A DNA stretch of 64,000 nt from CAITWD01 sp963842065 (GTDB lineage Bacteria > Actinomycetota > Thermoleophilia > Miltoncostaeales > Miltoncostaeaceae). The stretch covers positions 62,001-126,000 of the forward strand of contig CAWJEW010000008.1 of the NCBI GenBank assembly GCA_963842065.1, given 5' to 3'. This document shows positions 17,525 to 25,886 of the stretch, one piece after another. The notes beneath the pieces are model-generated. The model made no database searches, was not told the origin of the DNA, and saw nothing but the letters and a program-made list of their open reading frames with translations. The number at the start of each line of letters is the position of its first letter. Position 1 is the first letter of the stretch. Position numbers and translations under genes: made by a program.

Positions 17525-18313
17525 CTACGGGTTGGCGATGCTAAAGACGGTCTCCCCGATCTGGACGAAATCCCGGTTGCGCTCACCGGCGACCTGAAGA
17601 AACGTCCTGGATCTGCCCTCGCCTGGGAATAACCAGTCATGAAGTTCGATCATGACCAACGGAAAGCGATCGAACCATTCGACGTTTTCGGAGAAGAGGT
17701 TGTCTTCAAATCCCTCGATGTCAATCTTCGCGATGAATGGGACGCACCGTTGGTAACGGTCCGACGAGAGGATCCCGTCGATCGCCATCATCGGAATTGC
17801 ACCGACATCGCTTTCCTTCACGCGCAGACTCCAACTGCCCCAGCCAGGGTCGACGACGTCGCCTCGCCCCGCTCGCGACGCGACGGCAGCTCCGAGCAAG
17901 TCAACGTTCGGGGACCGGCAGTTCTTCCTGGCCTGCTCGAGGTTCGCTCCGTCAGGCTCAAGGGCGACGATGCGAGCCGCCGGAAAGCACATCGAGAAAT
18001 AGGCCGCCGACGCGCCGATGTTGGCTCCACAGTCAACGATGAGCGGCTGACGGCCTTGGCCCACGATCTGCTCGTAGCGATCGAGCACATCGCTCCCACG
18101 GGCGAGCTTCTCCACCGCGTAGCTCTCGGTGAAAAAGACCTGTGCGACAACGTCTCGATCGGAGCCAGGACGCACGCGAAGGGTCGTCCAGGTCCTGGTG
18201 CGGCGGTCGTAGATGGCGTGTTGTCGCAGGCCCGGCAGCGGAAGAACGACGAATCGATGCGTGCGCACTCTGACCAGCGACTCTGCCAGCTGTCGCAGCG
18301 AGGTGCTATTCAC
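17525..18313 (-). CDS. FkbM-family methyltransferase
   Basis: This 262-residue protein has the SAM-binding motif LIVDCGANIGASAAYF near residue 95, motif II ARIVALEPDGANLEQARKN and the FkbM hallmark FIAKIDIEGFEDNLF. FkbM enzymes O-methylate sugars or polyketide-type hydroxyls. The N-terminal 90 residues (with YDRRTRTWTTLRVRPG) are as in family members acting on surface glycans. The ATG at 18313 is the natural start. It appears complete and is the main cargo of the unit between copies 9 and 10. Confidence 0.87.
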   Translation of the reverse strand: MNSTSLRQLAESLVRVRTHRFVVLPLPGLRQHAIYDRRTRTWTTLRVRPGSDRDVVAQVFFTESYAVEKLARGSDVLDRYEQIVGQGRQPLIVDCGANIGASAAYFSMCFPAARIVALEPDGANLEQARKNCRSPNVDLLGAAVASRAGRGDVVDPGWGSWSLRVKESDVGAIPMMAIDGILSSDRYQRCVPFIAKIDIEGFEDNLFSENVEWFDRFPLVMIELHDWLFPGEGRSRTFLQVAGERNRDFVQIGETVFSIANP

Positions 18314-18632
18314 GGTGAGGTGTGAGTCGACAGCCGCGCACCGTCGTGATGATAGTCCGAGCCAGCTGGAGCTGGGGGCTCAGCTCGGGTGGGGCAATAT
18401 CGACTCCTGCCGAGACGAGGTCCACGTCAGATTGCATTGCAAAGCAGGTGGTCCGACGAATCTCGAATCGGGCTCACCGGGCCTCGCTACCCCCGTCGGC
18501 CTCGTGGTGGCAGACAGGTCTGGATAGCGACGGCGCGTCCACCGCGTCGGCATTTTGGCCGGCGTCGCTGCAGCTCGCGATCCCGCGACGCTCCGGACGG
18601 CCGGCATCGCCAGTCAGGGACGCTCCCGCGCG
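18314..18632. other. no recognisable gene
   Basis: Between the FkbM gene and the secreted protein gene. It may hold the FkbM promoter at its left end. No domain or hairpin was found. Confidence 0.5.
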
Positions 18633-19115
18633 CTATTGCCATTTGCAGAGGGTCTTCTGCTCACCCCAAAGGAACCACGCGCCCATCGGCCCGCCGGGGC
18701 GCGACGGCTCTCGGGCGACGAGCTTTCGGTACGTGCGCGGTCCCCCCTTGTAACAGAGGCCGATATCCAGGGCTTTCAGCTCGATTCTCACCGGCGTCGC
18801 GTAATACCCGCCGCCGGGCTTGTAGGTGGGGTTAAGCCCGTAGCCGATCGCGACCTTGCCGCCCCAAGTCGTCCACCGGATCTTGCTGACATATCCGGAC
18901 GGGTCGCCGCCGTTGAAGATGGTCTTCGGACGCGGGGTCCCCCAGCCGATTCCCCCGTCGCCGACCGACGACAGGAAGTACTTGGAGCCGAGGACGACGC
19001 CGTGATACGTGCTGGCGTCGCTGAGTTGCGGGAGCGCGATGCCGCCGAGCAGAGCGAGTGCTGCGAGACCGGACCAGAGCCGTCGCGGACGGGCTCGTCC
19101 AGGCCGTCGAACCAT
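18633..19115 (-). CDS. secreted hypothetical protein
   Basis: This 160-residue product of ATG 19115 has a twin-Arg-rich N terminus, a hydrophobic core (LWSGLAALALLGGIALP) and a likely cleavage after DAS. The mature part is Gly/Trp/Tyr-rich beta sequence (GYVSKIRWTTWGGKVAIGYG) with two Cys (IGLCYKGG and TLCKW) probably forming one disulfide. Similar small secreted proteins are scattered in actinobacteria without a known role. An ATG at 19148 is an alternative start. Confidence 0.65.
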   Translation of the reverse strand: MVRRPGRARPRRLWSGLAALALLGGIALPQLSDASTYHGVVLGSKYFLSSVGDGGIGWGTPRPKTIFNGGDPSGYVSKIRWTTWGGKVAIGYGLNPTYKPGGGYYATPVRIELKALDIGLCYKGGPRTYRKLVAREPSRPGGPMGAWFLWGEQKTLCKWQ

Positions 19116-19290
19116 GCCGTTAGCTTGCACGTTGGTACCGCCAAGCATCGCGTTGAAACAGGGTCACCCGCTTGCCGCCCACTGTAACCACATCCGGGCG
19201 CGAGGTGAATCGTGGCGACGGTCGGAGACCGCCGATGCGCCGTCACGGACGACCGACACGGAGAAGTGATTGACGTCGTGAGACCGACGG

Positions 19291-19456
19291 GTCAAGGGGG
19301 GGTCAGCAGATTCTACGGCGCACGCGGACACCCAGATTGCCCGACGCCGGCGCAGACCGCCAGTCTTCCCGGAGCTTCTGGATCGGAATGCACTCAGCGG
19401 CACTCCCCGCACACTTCCCAGGGCCGGTGTCGCAGGTCCGAATCGTGACGGGGCAT
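19291..19456 (+). repeat. att-like repeat, copy 10 (degenerate)
   Basis: Recognised by CTTCTGGATCGGAATGCACT, then CAGCGGCACTC, then the tail ACTTCCCAGGGCCGGTGTCG, CAGGTCCGAATC and GGGGCAT. The unit is 166 bp. The T loop and stem have lost pairing. Confidence 0.7.
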
Positions 19457-19504
19457 CGAGGGCATCGTGCGGCCGACAGCAGCCCTGGGTCTCGATGCGT
19501 GGGT

Positions 19505-20115
19505 TCAGCCGTAACGAAGGGCATCACCGGGGCTGAGCGCCACCGCGCGGTGCAGCGGGGTGAGCATGACCAGGATGGCGAGCACGAGCGTCCCGGCCGA
19601 GGCGATCGGGATATCCTCGAGGGGAAACGTCACGAGCACGGTCTGGTTGACCGCATCGCCGGAGAGCATGACGATCCCGTGGGCGAATCCGAAGCCCAGC
19701 GGCACGCCGATCAGCCACCCCGCAAGTGCCACTGCGAGCCCTTCGGTGGCGACGATCCTGCGGACATCCCGCGCACGAGCACCGATGCAGCGAAGCATTC
19801 CAATCTCGCGGGTGCGCTCGAGTACGGCAAGAGTGATCGCGTTGATCAATCCGATCATGCTGATCGCCACGATGAGTACTCCGAGCACCGTGAGTGCGGT
19901 CGTGACGCTGCGATAGGTGGCGAGGTCGTCTCGCTGGGATCGATCCCGGTGATCATGTTGATGATCGTCGACTTGCCGCTGCCCGACGGCCCGACGATCG
20001 CGACCATCTCCCCTTCCGATATCGACAAGTCGATACCGCGGAGCGCCGGATACTCCAGTTTGCCGCTCCGATCGACCTTCTCGACGTCGACCAGCTCGAT
20101 GAGCGACCGAGTCAT
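19505..20115 (-). pseudogene. MacB-type ABC transporter relic: ATPase 5' end joined to permease 3' end
   Basis: From ATG 20115 the ATPase begins normally and includes Walker A (GPSGSGKST), then ends after NMITGID near 19925. The sequence continues directly, in another frame, as the C-terminal permease. LTVLGVLIVAISMIGLINA, REIGMLRCIGARARDVRRIV and the typical ending LSPGDALRYG are FtsX/MacB-permease features. Walker B, the signature motif and most of the permease are gone. A deletion of roughly 2 kb or more between neighbouring genes is the simplest explanation. The 992-bp unit holds nothing else. Confidence 0.75.
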
Positions 20116-20446
20116 CGAAGGAGGTCCGCCGCGAACTGCAGCGAGCTTGCTCATGATCCGATTCCTCAACGCTTGGTGGTGTCACGCCGTGGGCCGTGCA
20201 GCTCAGGCTCGGCAGATGCGTTCACGAGATCATCAGAGGATGTCCACAGTGTCGCTCCGGACTAGCCCGCGTTGCACGGCATGACCACCTGGTCGAACCG
20301 GCCGTGGCTACCGCACCAGAGCTCCCGCGGGTTGCGGGTCGGACAGGCATTCGACGTTGGCCTGACGGGTGCGCGCCGGATCCTGCACTGGTCATCGTCG
20401 CGTCGCTGGACTGAGCGATTGCCGGTCATGACGCGTCCGCTCGGCG

Positions 20447-20490
20447 AGGTCTTAAATCGGGTGTCGTACGATCGAATCATGCCAGGGGCA
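20447..20490 (+). repeat. att-like repeat, copy 11 (degenerate tail, weak arm upstream)
   Basis: The tail reads GGTCTTAAATCGGGTGTCG, then ATCGAATCATGCC and AGGGGCA. Upstream, GATTGCCGGTCATGACGCGT aligns with the corresponding arm block of copy 9, so this is a whole but eroded unit starting near 20280. Confidence 0.6.
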
Positions 20491-20688
20491 CGGACGCATG
20501 CCCCTGCAAACGACCGCGTTCACCGTCCTCATGGTCGGCGCTTTCTCGGCGCCTGTGACCCCGACCGTGCTTCCGCATCGGTGTCCACGGGAGCGGATTA
20601 CCGCGTGTTGGTCTGGCCGGAACCCGCAGCAGCAGGCCTATACTCGAGCGACGGTGAATATTCCGAGCGAGTGGGCAGGTGGCCGCGC

Positions 20689-21090
20689 ATGGACACGCAC
20701 GAGTTGGCGAGCAGGATCGCCGACGGCTTGGCGGTACGACGCGCGTTCGGCACCGCGTACGAAAAGAACGGACTGCTGGTGATCCCGGTCGCGATGGTCG
20801 CCGGGGGCGGCGGCGGTGGACAGCGGGCGATGTCGCCCGAGCGCCAGGACCCACGCCCCGCCTCGAACCCGGCGGACGACGCTGGACCTGTGCCTGACAG
20901 CAGCATGCGATCCGAGGCGGGCGGGGGTTTCGGCGGCCTGATCGTCCCCGTCGGGGCGTACGTGGTGCGGGATGGCGAAGTCCGCTGGGTGCCGGCAGTG
21001 AACGTCACGCTGATCGTCCTCGCCGCCCTCACCACGGTCCGAATGCTGGCGGTATTGCGGGCGCGCGGTCGGAGGCGCCGGTCCGCGTGA
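20689..21090 (+). CDS. GerW/YtfJ-family protein
   Basis: This 133-residue protein has the two family blocks AFGTAYEKNGLLVIPVAMV with a Gly run, and GGGFGGLIVPVGAYVVRDG with EVRWVPAVN. A C-terminal membrane helix (VTLIVLAALTTVRMLAVL) and Arg tail follow. GerW is a spore-germination protein in Bacillus. Homologues in non-sporulating actinobacteria are of unknown function. The ATG at 20689 gives the expected length. Intact. Confidence 0.8.
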   Translation: MDTHELASRIADGLAVRRAFGTAYEKNGLLVIPVAMVAGGGGGGQRAMSPERQDPRPASNPADDAGPVPDSSMRSEAGGGFGGLIVPVGAYVVRDGEVRWVPAVNVTLIVLAALTTVRMLAVLRARGRRRRSA

Positions 21091-21289
21091 CGGCATTGCC
21101 CGACCGACCGGGCTCGCGTGGAGAGGCGGCCGCTCAGTCCGGGGCGTTGCCCGGCCTTGATGGGGTCGACGCGGCCTGGAACGCGGCGTCCGCACATGAC
21201 GTGACGGCGCACCCGATCGGCGCATCATCGGGTGGCACAAGACGGCCCGGGCTGCAGGGTCTCCGTGCTCGGCCGGGCGGCTCGCCGCG

Positions 21290-21966
21290 GACAGGTGTGT
21301 GACCTCCCGTTCCGCTCGCTGCTCCACGCCAGGCATCATCCGGCGAATCATGAGGAAGTGGAGCGGCTCGCCGATGAAGTAGTCGATCAGCGCGCCGCCG
21401 GCACGAAGCAGTCCGAAGCGTCTCGGCGCAGCCGCTCGGATCCAGCCACGGTCGCGCTCACGGACGAGCAGTCGCGTGCGGTGGTCACGAAGCGGCCGGA
21501 GAACGAACGACCATGTGCCGATGACGAGCGCGCGGTTGGGTTCGAGAATCGTCACTGGACTCCCGATGTGAAGCCTGCCCATCGATCCCGTATCGATGCG
21601 GTCGCCGACCTCGATGTGCCGGAGCTCAGGGTGGATACGGGTCGCGGAGTGCGTGCGCTCGATGTGGTGCACCGTGCCGAGGATGAGGAAGCGCTCAATC
21701 CAGTCGTAGCTGTAGAAGCCAGCCCGGCGGTCGCCGATCTGCACCAGCCATGGCCACACGACGTCGGGCGGAGCGTTGATTGTGAGCGCGCGGGTGTTGT
21801 GTGTCATGAGGTCTTCGACGATGTCATCGCCGGGCGGCGGCGTATCGCGCTCGTCGTCGTCGGCTCCCCAGCTCAACATCCGCGGCCGGACGAACGTGTC
21901 GTAACGGACGAGTGCCAAGATGCCGCGCACCGCCCGCCAGCGGCGCGTGTTCAGGCGGAATCTCAA
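21290..21966 (-). CDS. SRPBCC-family protein (3' end uncertain)
   Basis: The reading starts at TTG 21966 (overlapping the stop of the preceding SRPBCC gene) or GTG 21930. It spells an SRPBCC lipid-binding fold: ALTINAPPDVVWPWLVQIGD, AGFYSYDWIERFLIL, LEPNRALVIGTWSFVLRPL and HFLMIRRMMPGVEQRAE. Members of this family usually stop just after that last helix. Here the frame continues without stop to 20638, antisense to the GerW gene, so a terminal indel is likely. The given end is approximate. The role is unknown; the fold binds hydrophobic ligands. Confidence 0.65.
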
Positions 21967-22478
21967 CCGACCGGGGGTCGCGTTCGACGTGGCTGATCCC
22001 CCACCGGTTGGGGAAATGGCGGCGCGGCCGCTCGTGCTTTGGCCCTCCGCGTGATTCCCAACAGCATCTTGCGCTCCATCAAGCGCCATGGTGTGGCAAC
22101 GATCGGCGAGAGCAGCCACAGGAGCACCTTGGATCCGGTGCCAACGCGCACGCGGCTGATCAGACGGGTCGTGTCGCCCCGGAGCGGTACGAGAAAGAAG
22201 CACCACGAGACTTCGCCTGCGGCCGGTTCGAGCACAAGACAGCGGCCGGGCTCGACGCGCGCGACCGGCCAACGTAGCCCGCGGCCAAGCGGGATGACGT
22301 CCCCGACGTGCACGTGCCGGAACGCGGGGAGGATGATGTCGGCGCTCGCAGCGCCGATGAAGCCGAACAGCCGATCCAGCCAGTCGAAGCTAGACAGCCC
22401 GTCTCGACCGTCGCCCATCTGAACCAACCGCGGCCAGATCCGATCCGGACGCGCGTTGACGGTGACCGCACGGGTCAA
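21963..22478 (-). CDS. SRPBCC-family protein (N terminus in another frame)
   Basis: Paralogue of the gene that follows it: TRAVTVNARPDRIWPRLVQ, DGLSSFDWLDRLFGF, VEPGRCLVLEPAAGEVSW and WRLMERKMLLGITRRAK. The frame reads open upstream of TTG 22478 through LPGDDALARPHPIL. A hydrophobic start (MGAAAIIMFVAYRT) lies in another frame near 22610, suggesting an indel in the CGCGACCGCGACC tract. Two adjacent, overlapping SRPBCC genes point to tandem duplication. Confidence 0.65.
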   Translation of the reverse strand: MTRAVTVNARPDRIWPRLVQMGDGRDGLSSFDWLDRLFGFIGAASADIILPAFRHVHVGDVIPLGRGLRWPVARVEPGRCLVLEPAAGEVSWCFFLVPLRGDTTRLISRVRVGTGSKVLLWLLSPIVATPWRLMERKMLLGITRRAKARAAAPPFPQPVGDQPRRTRPPVG

Positions 22479-22878
22479 GATCGGGTGTGGGCGCGCGAGC
22501 GCGTCGTCGCCGGGCAGATCGCGGGCGACCTCCGCCGAGTTGGCTCCGCGACCGCGACCAACGCGGCCGGGCCTGCGTCCGATACGCCACGAACATGATG
22601 ATCGCGGCCGCGCCCATCCGCCCCGAAACGCGTCGGGTTCTCATCCCTTCATCAAATCCCGGCGACACGATCCGCAGCACGGGTCCCGCGGCAGCCTTCG
22701 TCCCCGAACGCGGCCCCCTGGTCGTCGATACCGGACGCGTGGCGCGGATCGTGGACGACGAACAAGGTCCTCGACGAGCCAACCAGCAATCCCGAGGATG
22801 CGCGGCGGACCGTGCCCGCTGCGGCCGCATTGGCCGCTGTGGGCGGCGGCGCTGCGCCACTCCAGATAACCGCACGCC

Positions 22879-23040
22879 TCATCGCGCTCGCCGACCTGTC
22901 CGGGCATGGGCGCTCGCCAGGTCGAGGCCGATGGCCAGGATGAGCGTGGCGGTCCACGCATTGACAGGGTCAAACAGCAGCGGCTGGTGATTGCTAAACG
23001 TATCGACGATCAGCCAGACGATGAACCAGAGCAGCGTCAT
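22879..23040 (-). CDS. 53-residue membrane protein
   Basis: A short gene from ATG 23040 with GGGAGA nine bases upstream. It has two hydrophobic helices, MTLLWFIVWLIVDTF and NAWTATLILAIGLDLA, joined by NHQPLLFDPV, and a short basic tail ending RRAR before TGA 22879. Composition, ribosome site and membrane pattern all support a real gene. The family is not recognised. Confidence 0.6.
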   Translation of the reverse strand: MTLLWFIVWLIVDTFSNHQPLLFDPVNAWTATLILAIGLDLASAHARTGRRAR

Positions 23041-23289
23041 TTGGGGTCTCCCTCGCCACGGTGGACGATCAACGGGTGAAAGCTCTACCCCTGGCGATAC
23101 ATGACTCTGCCGCCCGTGATGCGCCGGGAGCCCGCATCAACATCCTCGGGCATCGTTTCGGTCCACATCCGAGGCTGGCCACCACGTGGCGGTGGCCGAA
23201 CCGCACCCCTGGGCAATTGCGGATGGCGACGCGCGATCACATCGCCACGTTAACGGCGATGTCCTGGCCAGAGGCAGACGGATACGGCG

Positions 23290-23530
23290 GCGCGTACCCG
23301 CTGGCGATCGAGGTCGCCTTGACGAGCCGCTCTCGCGATGGTTGTGGCTGGTCAAGTGGCTGCTCGCCGTTCCGCACGTCGTCATGCTGCTGTTCTTATG
23401 GCTCGCCTTTGCGGTCCTGACGCTCGTCACGTTGGTGGTCCGCCTGATCACCGGACGCTATCCGCGCGAGCGTGTACGGCGCGCTGATGACCGATGAGTA
23501 CCCGCCGTTCCGCCTGGGACATTGGTGGTC
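23290..23530 (+). pseudogene. DUF4389 membrane-protein relic
   Basis: Three frames read in order give the DUF4389 pattern: YPLAIEV, then LSRWLWLVKWLLAVPH with a membrane helix, LITGRYPR, then YGALMTDEYPPFRLG. Indels near 23317 and 23465 separate them. Normal family members repeat this block and run to 200 residues or more. Here only one block remains. Confidence 0.6.
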
Positions 23531-23860
23531 ACGAGCCCGATCAGGCATCGCCGCCGCCGCGGGTCCACGACTCGTCGGGCGAGGCAAGGGTCGTCGAACC
23601 AGACGATCAGTCCGGCTGACTTCGGCAAACCGCGCGCCGTTCTCCAGAGGCCCGACGCTGTCGTGGCAAGCGCTGATCGGCGGTCTCGGCAAGTGGCCTC
23701 ACGGCGGCGCCTATCCCGATGCCGGCATGGTCACCCGATCCACCGATCTCATTGGCGTAACCATTACCGGCGACGGCGCCAGGAAGGGTGGCGTGATGCG
23801 CGCAGACCTGGGACGATGCCGAGGCGTGTTCACCGGCACCGAGAGAGGAAGGCGGGCGTC
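23531..23860. other. no recognisable gene
   Basis: Sequence between the DUF4389 relic and the next start. Frames are open but carry no domain. A purine-rich ribosome site for the next gene lies at its right edge. Confidence 0.45.
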
Positions 23861-24166
23861 ATGGCGGCGGAGTTGATTTTGGAGTTTGAGGGCATTACCA
23901 CCACGGAGTACTGGGCGGTAAACAAGGAACTCGGCATCGACGCAGCAACCGGGGAGGGCATCTGGCCTGACGGCATGGTGGCTCATTCCGCCGGTCTCAA
24001 CGAGGACGGACACCTCGTCGTGATTGAGGTGTGGGACACCCCGGCGCACCAGGCCAAGTTCATGGAGGAGCGCCTTGGCCCCGCACTTGTCAGGGGTGGC
24101 ATCACCGGACCGCCTTCGAGCATCACGTGGATCGATCTGGTGTCTCACCAGCACCTCGGGAGCTAA
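23861..24166 (+). CDS. small dimeric alpha-beta-barrel-like protein
   Basis: This 101-residue protein starts at ATG 23861 with a GAGGAAGG ribosome site. Its pattern is LILEFEGITTTEYWAVNKEL, then DGMVAHSAGLNEDGHLVVIE, then VWDTPAHQAKFMEERLGPAL and a closing strand. This fits the ferredoxin-like barrel of ABM-type proteins common in actinobacteria. Its activity is unknown. A neighbouring protein at 31246-31509 has a similar size and fold pattern. Confidence 0.7.
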   Translation: MAAELILEFEGITTTEYWAVNKELGIDAATGEGIWPDGMVAHSAGLNEDGHLVVIEVWDTPAHQAKFMEERLGPALVRGGITGPPSSITWIDLVSHQHLGS

Positions 24167-24399
24167 CGACGCACGCCACGAGGCGCTGACCTGCAGAAAA
24201 TCGGGCTCCGGCCGTGCGGGCGTTCGTGGGGATGGCGGGGACGCTCACGCGTGTCCCCGCCAGGACGCCTGTAGGGCCGCCGCCGCTCTGCTCGATGCGG
24301 CCGACGTCCATCGTCCGGTGATCGGACGCGAGCGTCGGGCGCAGGCACACGACCCACGTGGCGCCGTGGACGCGCGTCCGCGCGTCGCGGCGCTCGTCC

Positions 24400-25881
24400 T
24401 CAGCCGGAGAACGCCAGGAAGTGCGTTCCCCAGGCCGCGAGCCCGACGTAGAGACCCGCGTCGGCCAATTCGTCGCCGTCGCGCACGAACGTCTGGTCAG
24501 TCAGCTGGTCGACGAGCTGCCAGCTGCGCCCGGCAAGGACATCTGCCCACGGCAGGCGCACGTGTGCCTGCGCCTGGGCGTCCGCGAGATTGACCACCAC
24601 GAGGTAGCGCCCGCCGGGGTTCGACCAGCACCAGCCGACGAGTTGCTGGTGTGAGACGTTGTCGGGCCAGCCTGTGCACTCACACAGCCGCCAGTCGCCG
24701 CGGTGGATGTCGGCGTCGCGGACTGCCCCCAGCAGCCGTGCGTAGAACTGCCGCAGCGCGTCGTCCGGCGCCTCGTCGGGCCCGCGTCCTAGAAAGACAG
24801 GGATGTGTGTGCGGTGACCGTCCAGTTGGCCGTCGTGGTAGAGGCGCGCACCTTGGAGGGTCGACATCACGACCGCCGCCGCACGCGCCTGCTGCGGTGC
24901 GAACGTCGCCGCTGCGCGGGGCTCGTCGTGATTTTCGATGAAGCGGATCAGGCGCTCCTGGTAGTCGTCAGCGGCCTGAAGGTGCCCGCGCACCGCGTCG
25001 GCGGGGTCGTGGACCAGGCGGTCATACAGGCGCTTGTCGTAGCAGAAGTCGAATCCCTGCTGCTGGAGCGCCCACTCCATGTCCCAGTACGCCTCGGCGA
25101 TGAACAGCAGGTCGGGATGGGCCCGCTTGACGCGGTCGATCAACGTCGGCCAGTAGTCGTCCGCCGGGGCGGCGCCCGCCCGCTCGCCCCACGTGCGCGC
25201 GAAGACCTCGTTGGTCATCAGCATCGCCATATCGCAGCGCAGCCCATCGCACTGCTGGCCGATCTCGACGAGCGTCTCGGCGACGGCGTCCCGAAGCGCC
25301 GGCGAGAACGCGTTCAGCTGCACAACGTCGGGCCATGGAGGGAAATACGGGTCGCGTCCATTGGCAACGATGCCGGCGCCGGTCCGGAGGAAGGCCTCCG
25401 GATGCCGGGTGAGCTCGTCCTCGCTGCCGCGCAGGAAGCATGCCGGCCGTTCGGCGATCCAGGGATGGTCCGGGGCCACATGGTTCGGAACGTAGTCGAG
25501 GATCAGCGCGAGCCCCCGGTCGGCGAGCTGCTGGCGGGCTGCCGCGAGCGCTTCGGGGCCGCCGAAGCGCGCGTCGACGACGTAGTCGCGGACGCAGTAG
25601 GGCGATCCGATGATGTCCTGGGGGCGCAGGTCGGGTAACGCGGCGCGGTTGCCGGCGTCAATATCGGGGTTCTCCAGCGCGATTGCCAGACCGGCAGGAC
25701 TTCGACGCCAGACGCCCATCAGCCAGACGGCGTCGACCGGCAGCGCCGCGAGGGCATCCCAGACATCTTCCGGGATGCCCTCGAGCGTAAGCGGGCGCTC
25801 GCGCGCGCGGCCGAGGCGTTCGAGCCACACCGCCGTATTGATCTCATACACGGTTGGGCGCGGAGGCAGGCGTGCGGACAC
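24400..25881 (-). CDS. GH13 alpha-amylase-family glycosidase
   Basis: This 493-residue protein has the (beta/alpha)8 markers in order: LILDYVPNH (region I), GLRCDMAML with the nucleophile Asp (region II), LLFIAEAYW with the acid/base Glu (region III) and FIENHDEPRA (region IV). A C-terminal beta domain ends LAAWGTHFLAFSG. The GTG start at 25881 is 5 bp after the GH63-type stop. The pair forms an operon and probably acts on a shared storage or compatible-solute sugar. No signal peptide is present, so it is cytoplasmic. Specificity within GH13 cannot be told from sequence alone. Confidence 0.88.
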   Translation of the reverse strand: MSARLPPRPTVYEINTAVWLERLGRARERPLTLEGIPEDVWDALAALPVDAVWLMGVWRRSPAGLAIALENPDIDAGNRAALPDLRPQDIIGSPYCVRDYVVDARFGGPEALAAARQQLADRGLALILDYVPNHVAPDHPWIAERPACFLRGSEDELTRHPEAFLRTGAGIVANGRDPYFPPWPDVVQLNAFSPALRDAVAETLVEIGQQCDGLRCDMAMLMTNEVFARTWGERAGAAPADDYWPTLIDRVKRAHPDLLFIAEAYWDMEWALQQQGFDFCYDKRLYDRLVHDPADAVRGHLQAADDYQERLIRFIENHDEPRAAATFAPQQARAAAVVMSTLQGARLYHDGQLDGHRTHIPVFLGRGPDEAPDDALRQFYARLLGAVRDADIHRGDWRLCECTGWPDNVSHQQLVGWCWSNPGGRYLVVVNLADAQAQAHVRLPWADVLAGRSWQLVDQLTDQTFVRDGDELADAGLYVGLAAWGTHFLAFSG

Positions 25882-25886
25882 GGCGT

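Noticed and set aside
40..20490. Repeats as a CRISPR array, or as a classical integron
   Set aside because: Units are 170 bp with kilobase gene-bearing intervals, not short spacers. No cas genes, no intI and no attC-type palindrome with R/L boxes were seen.
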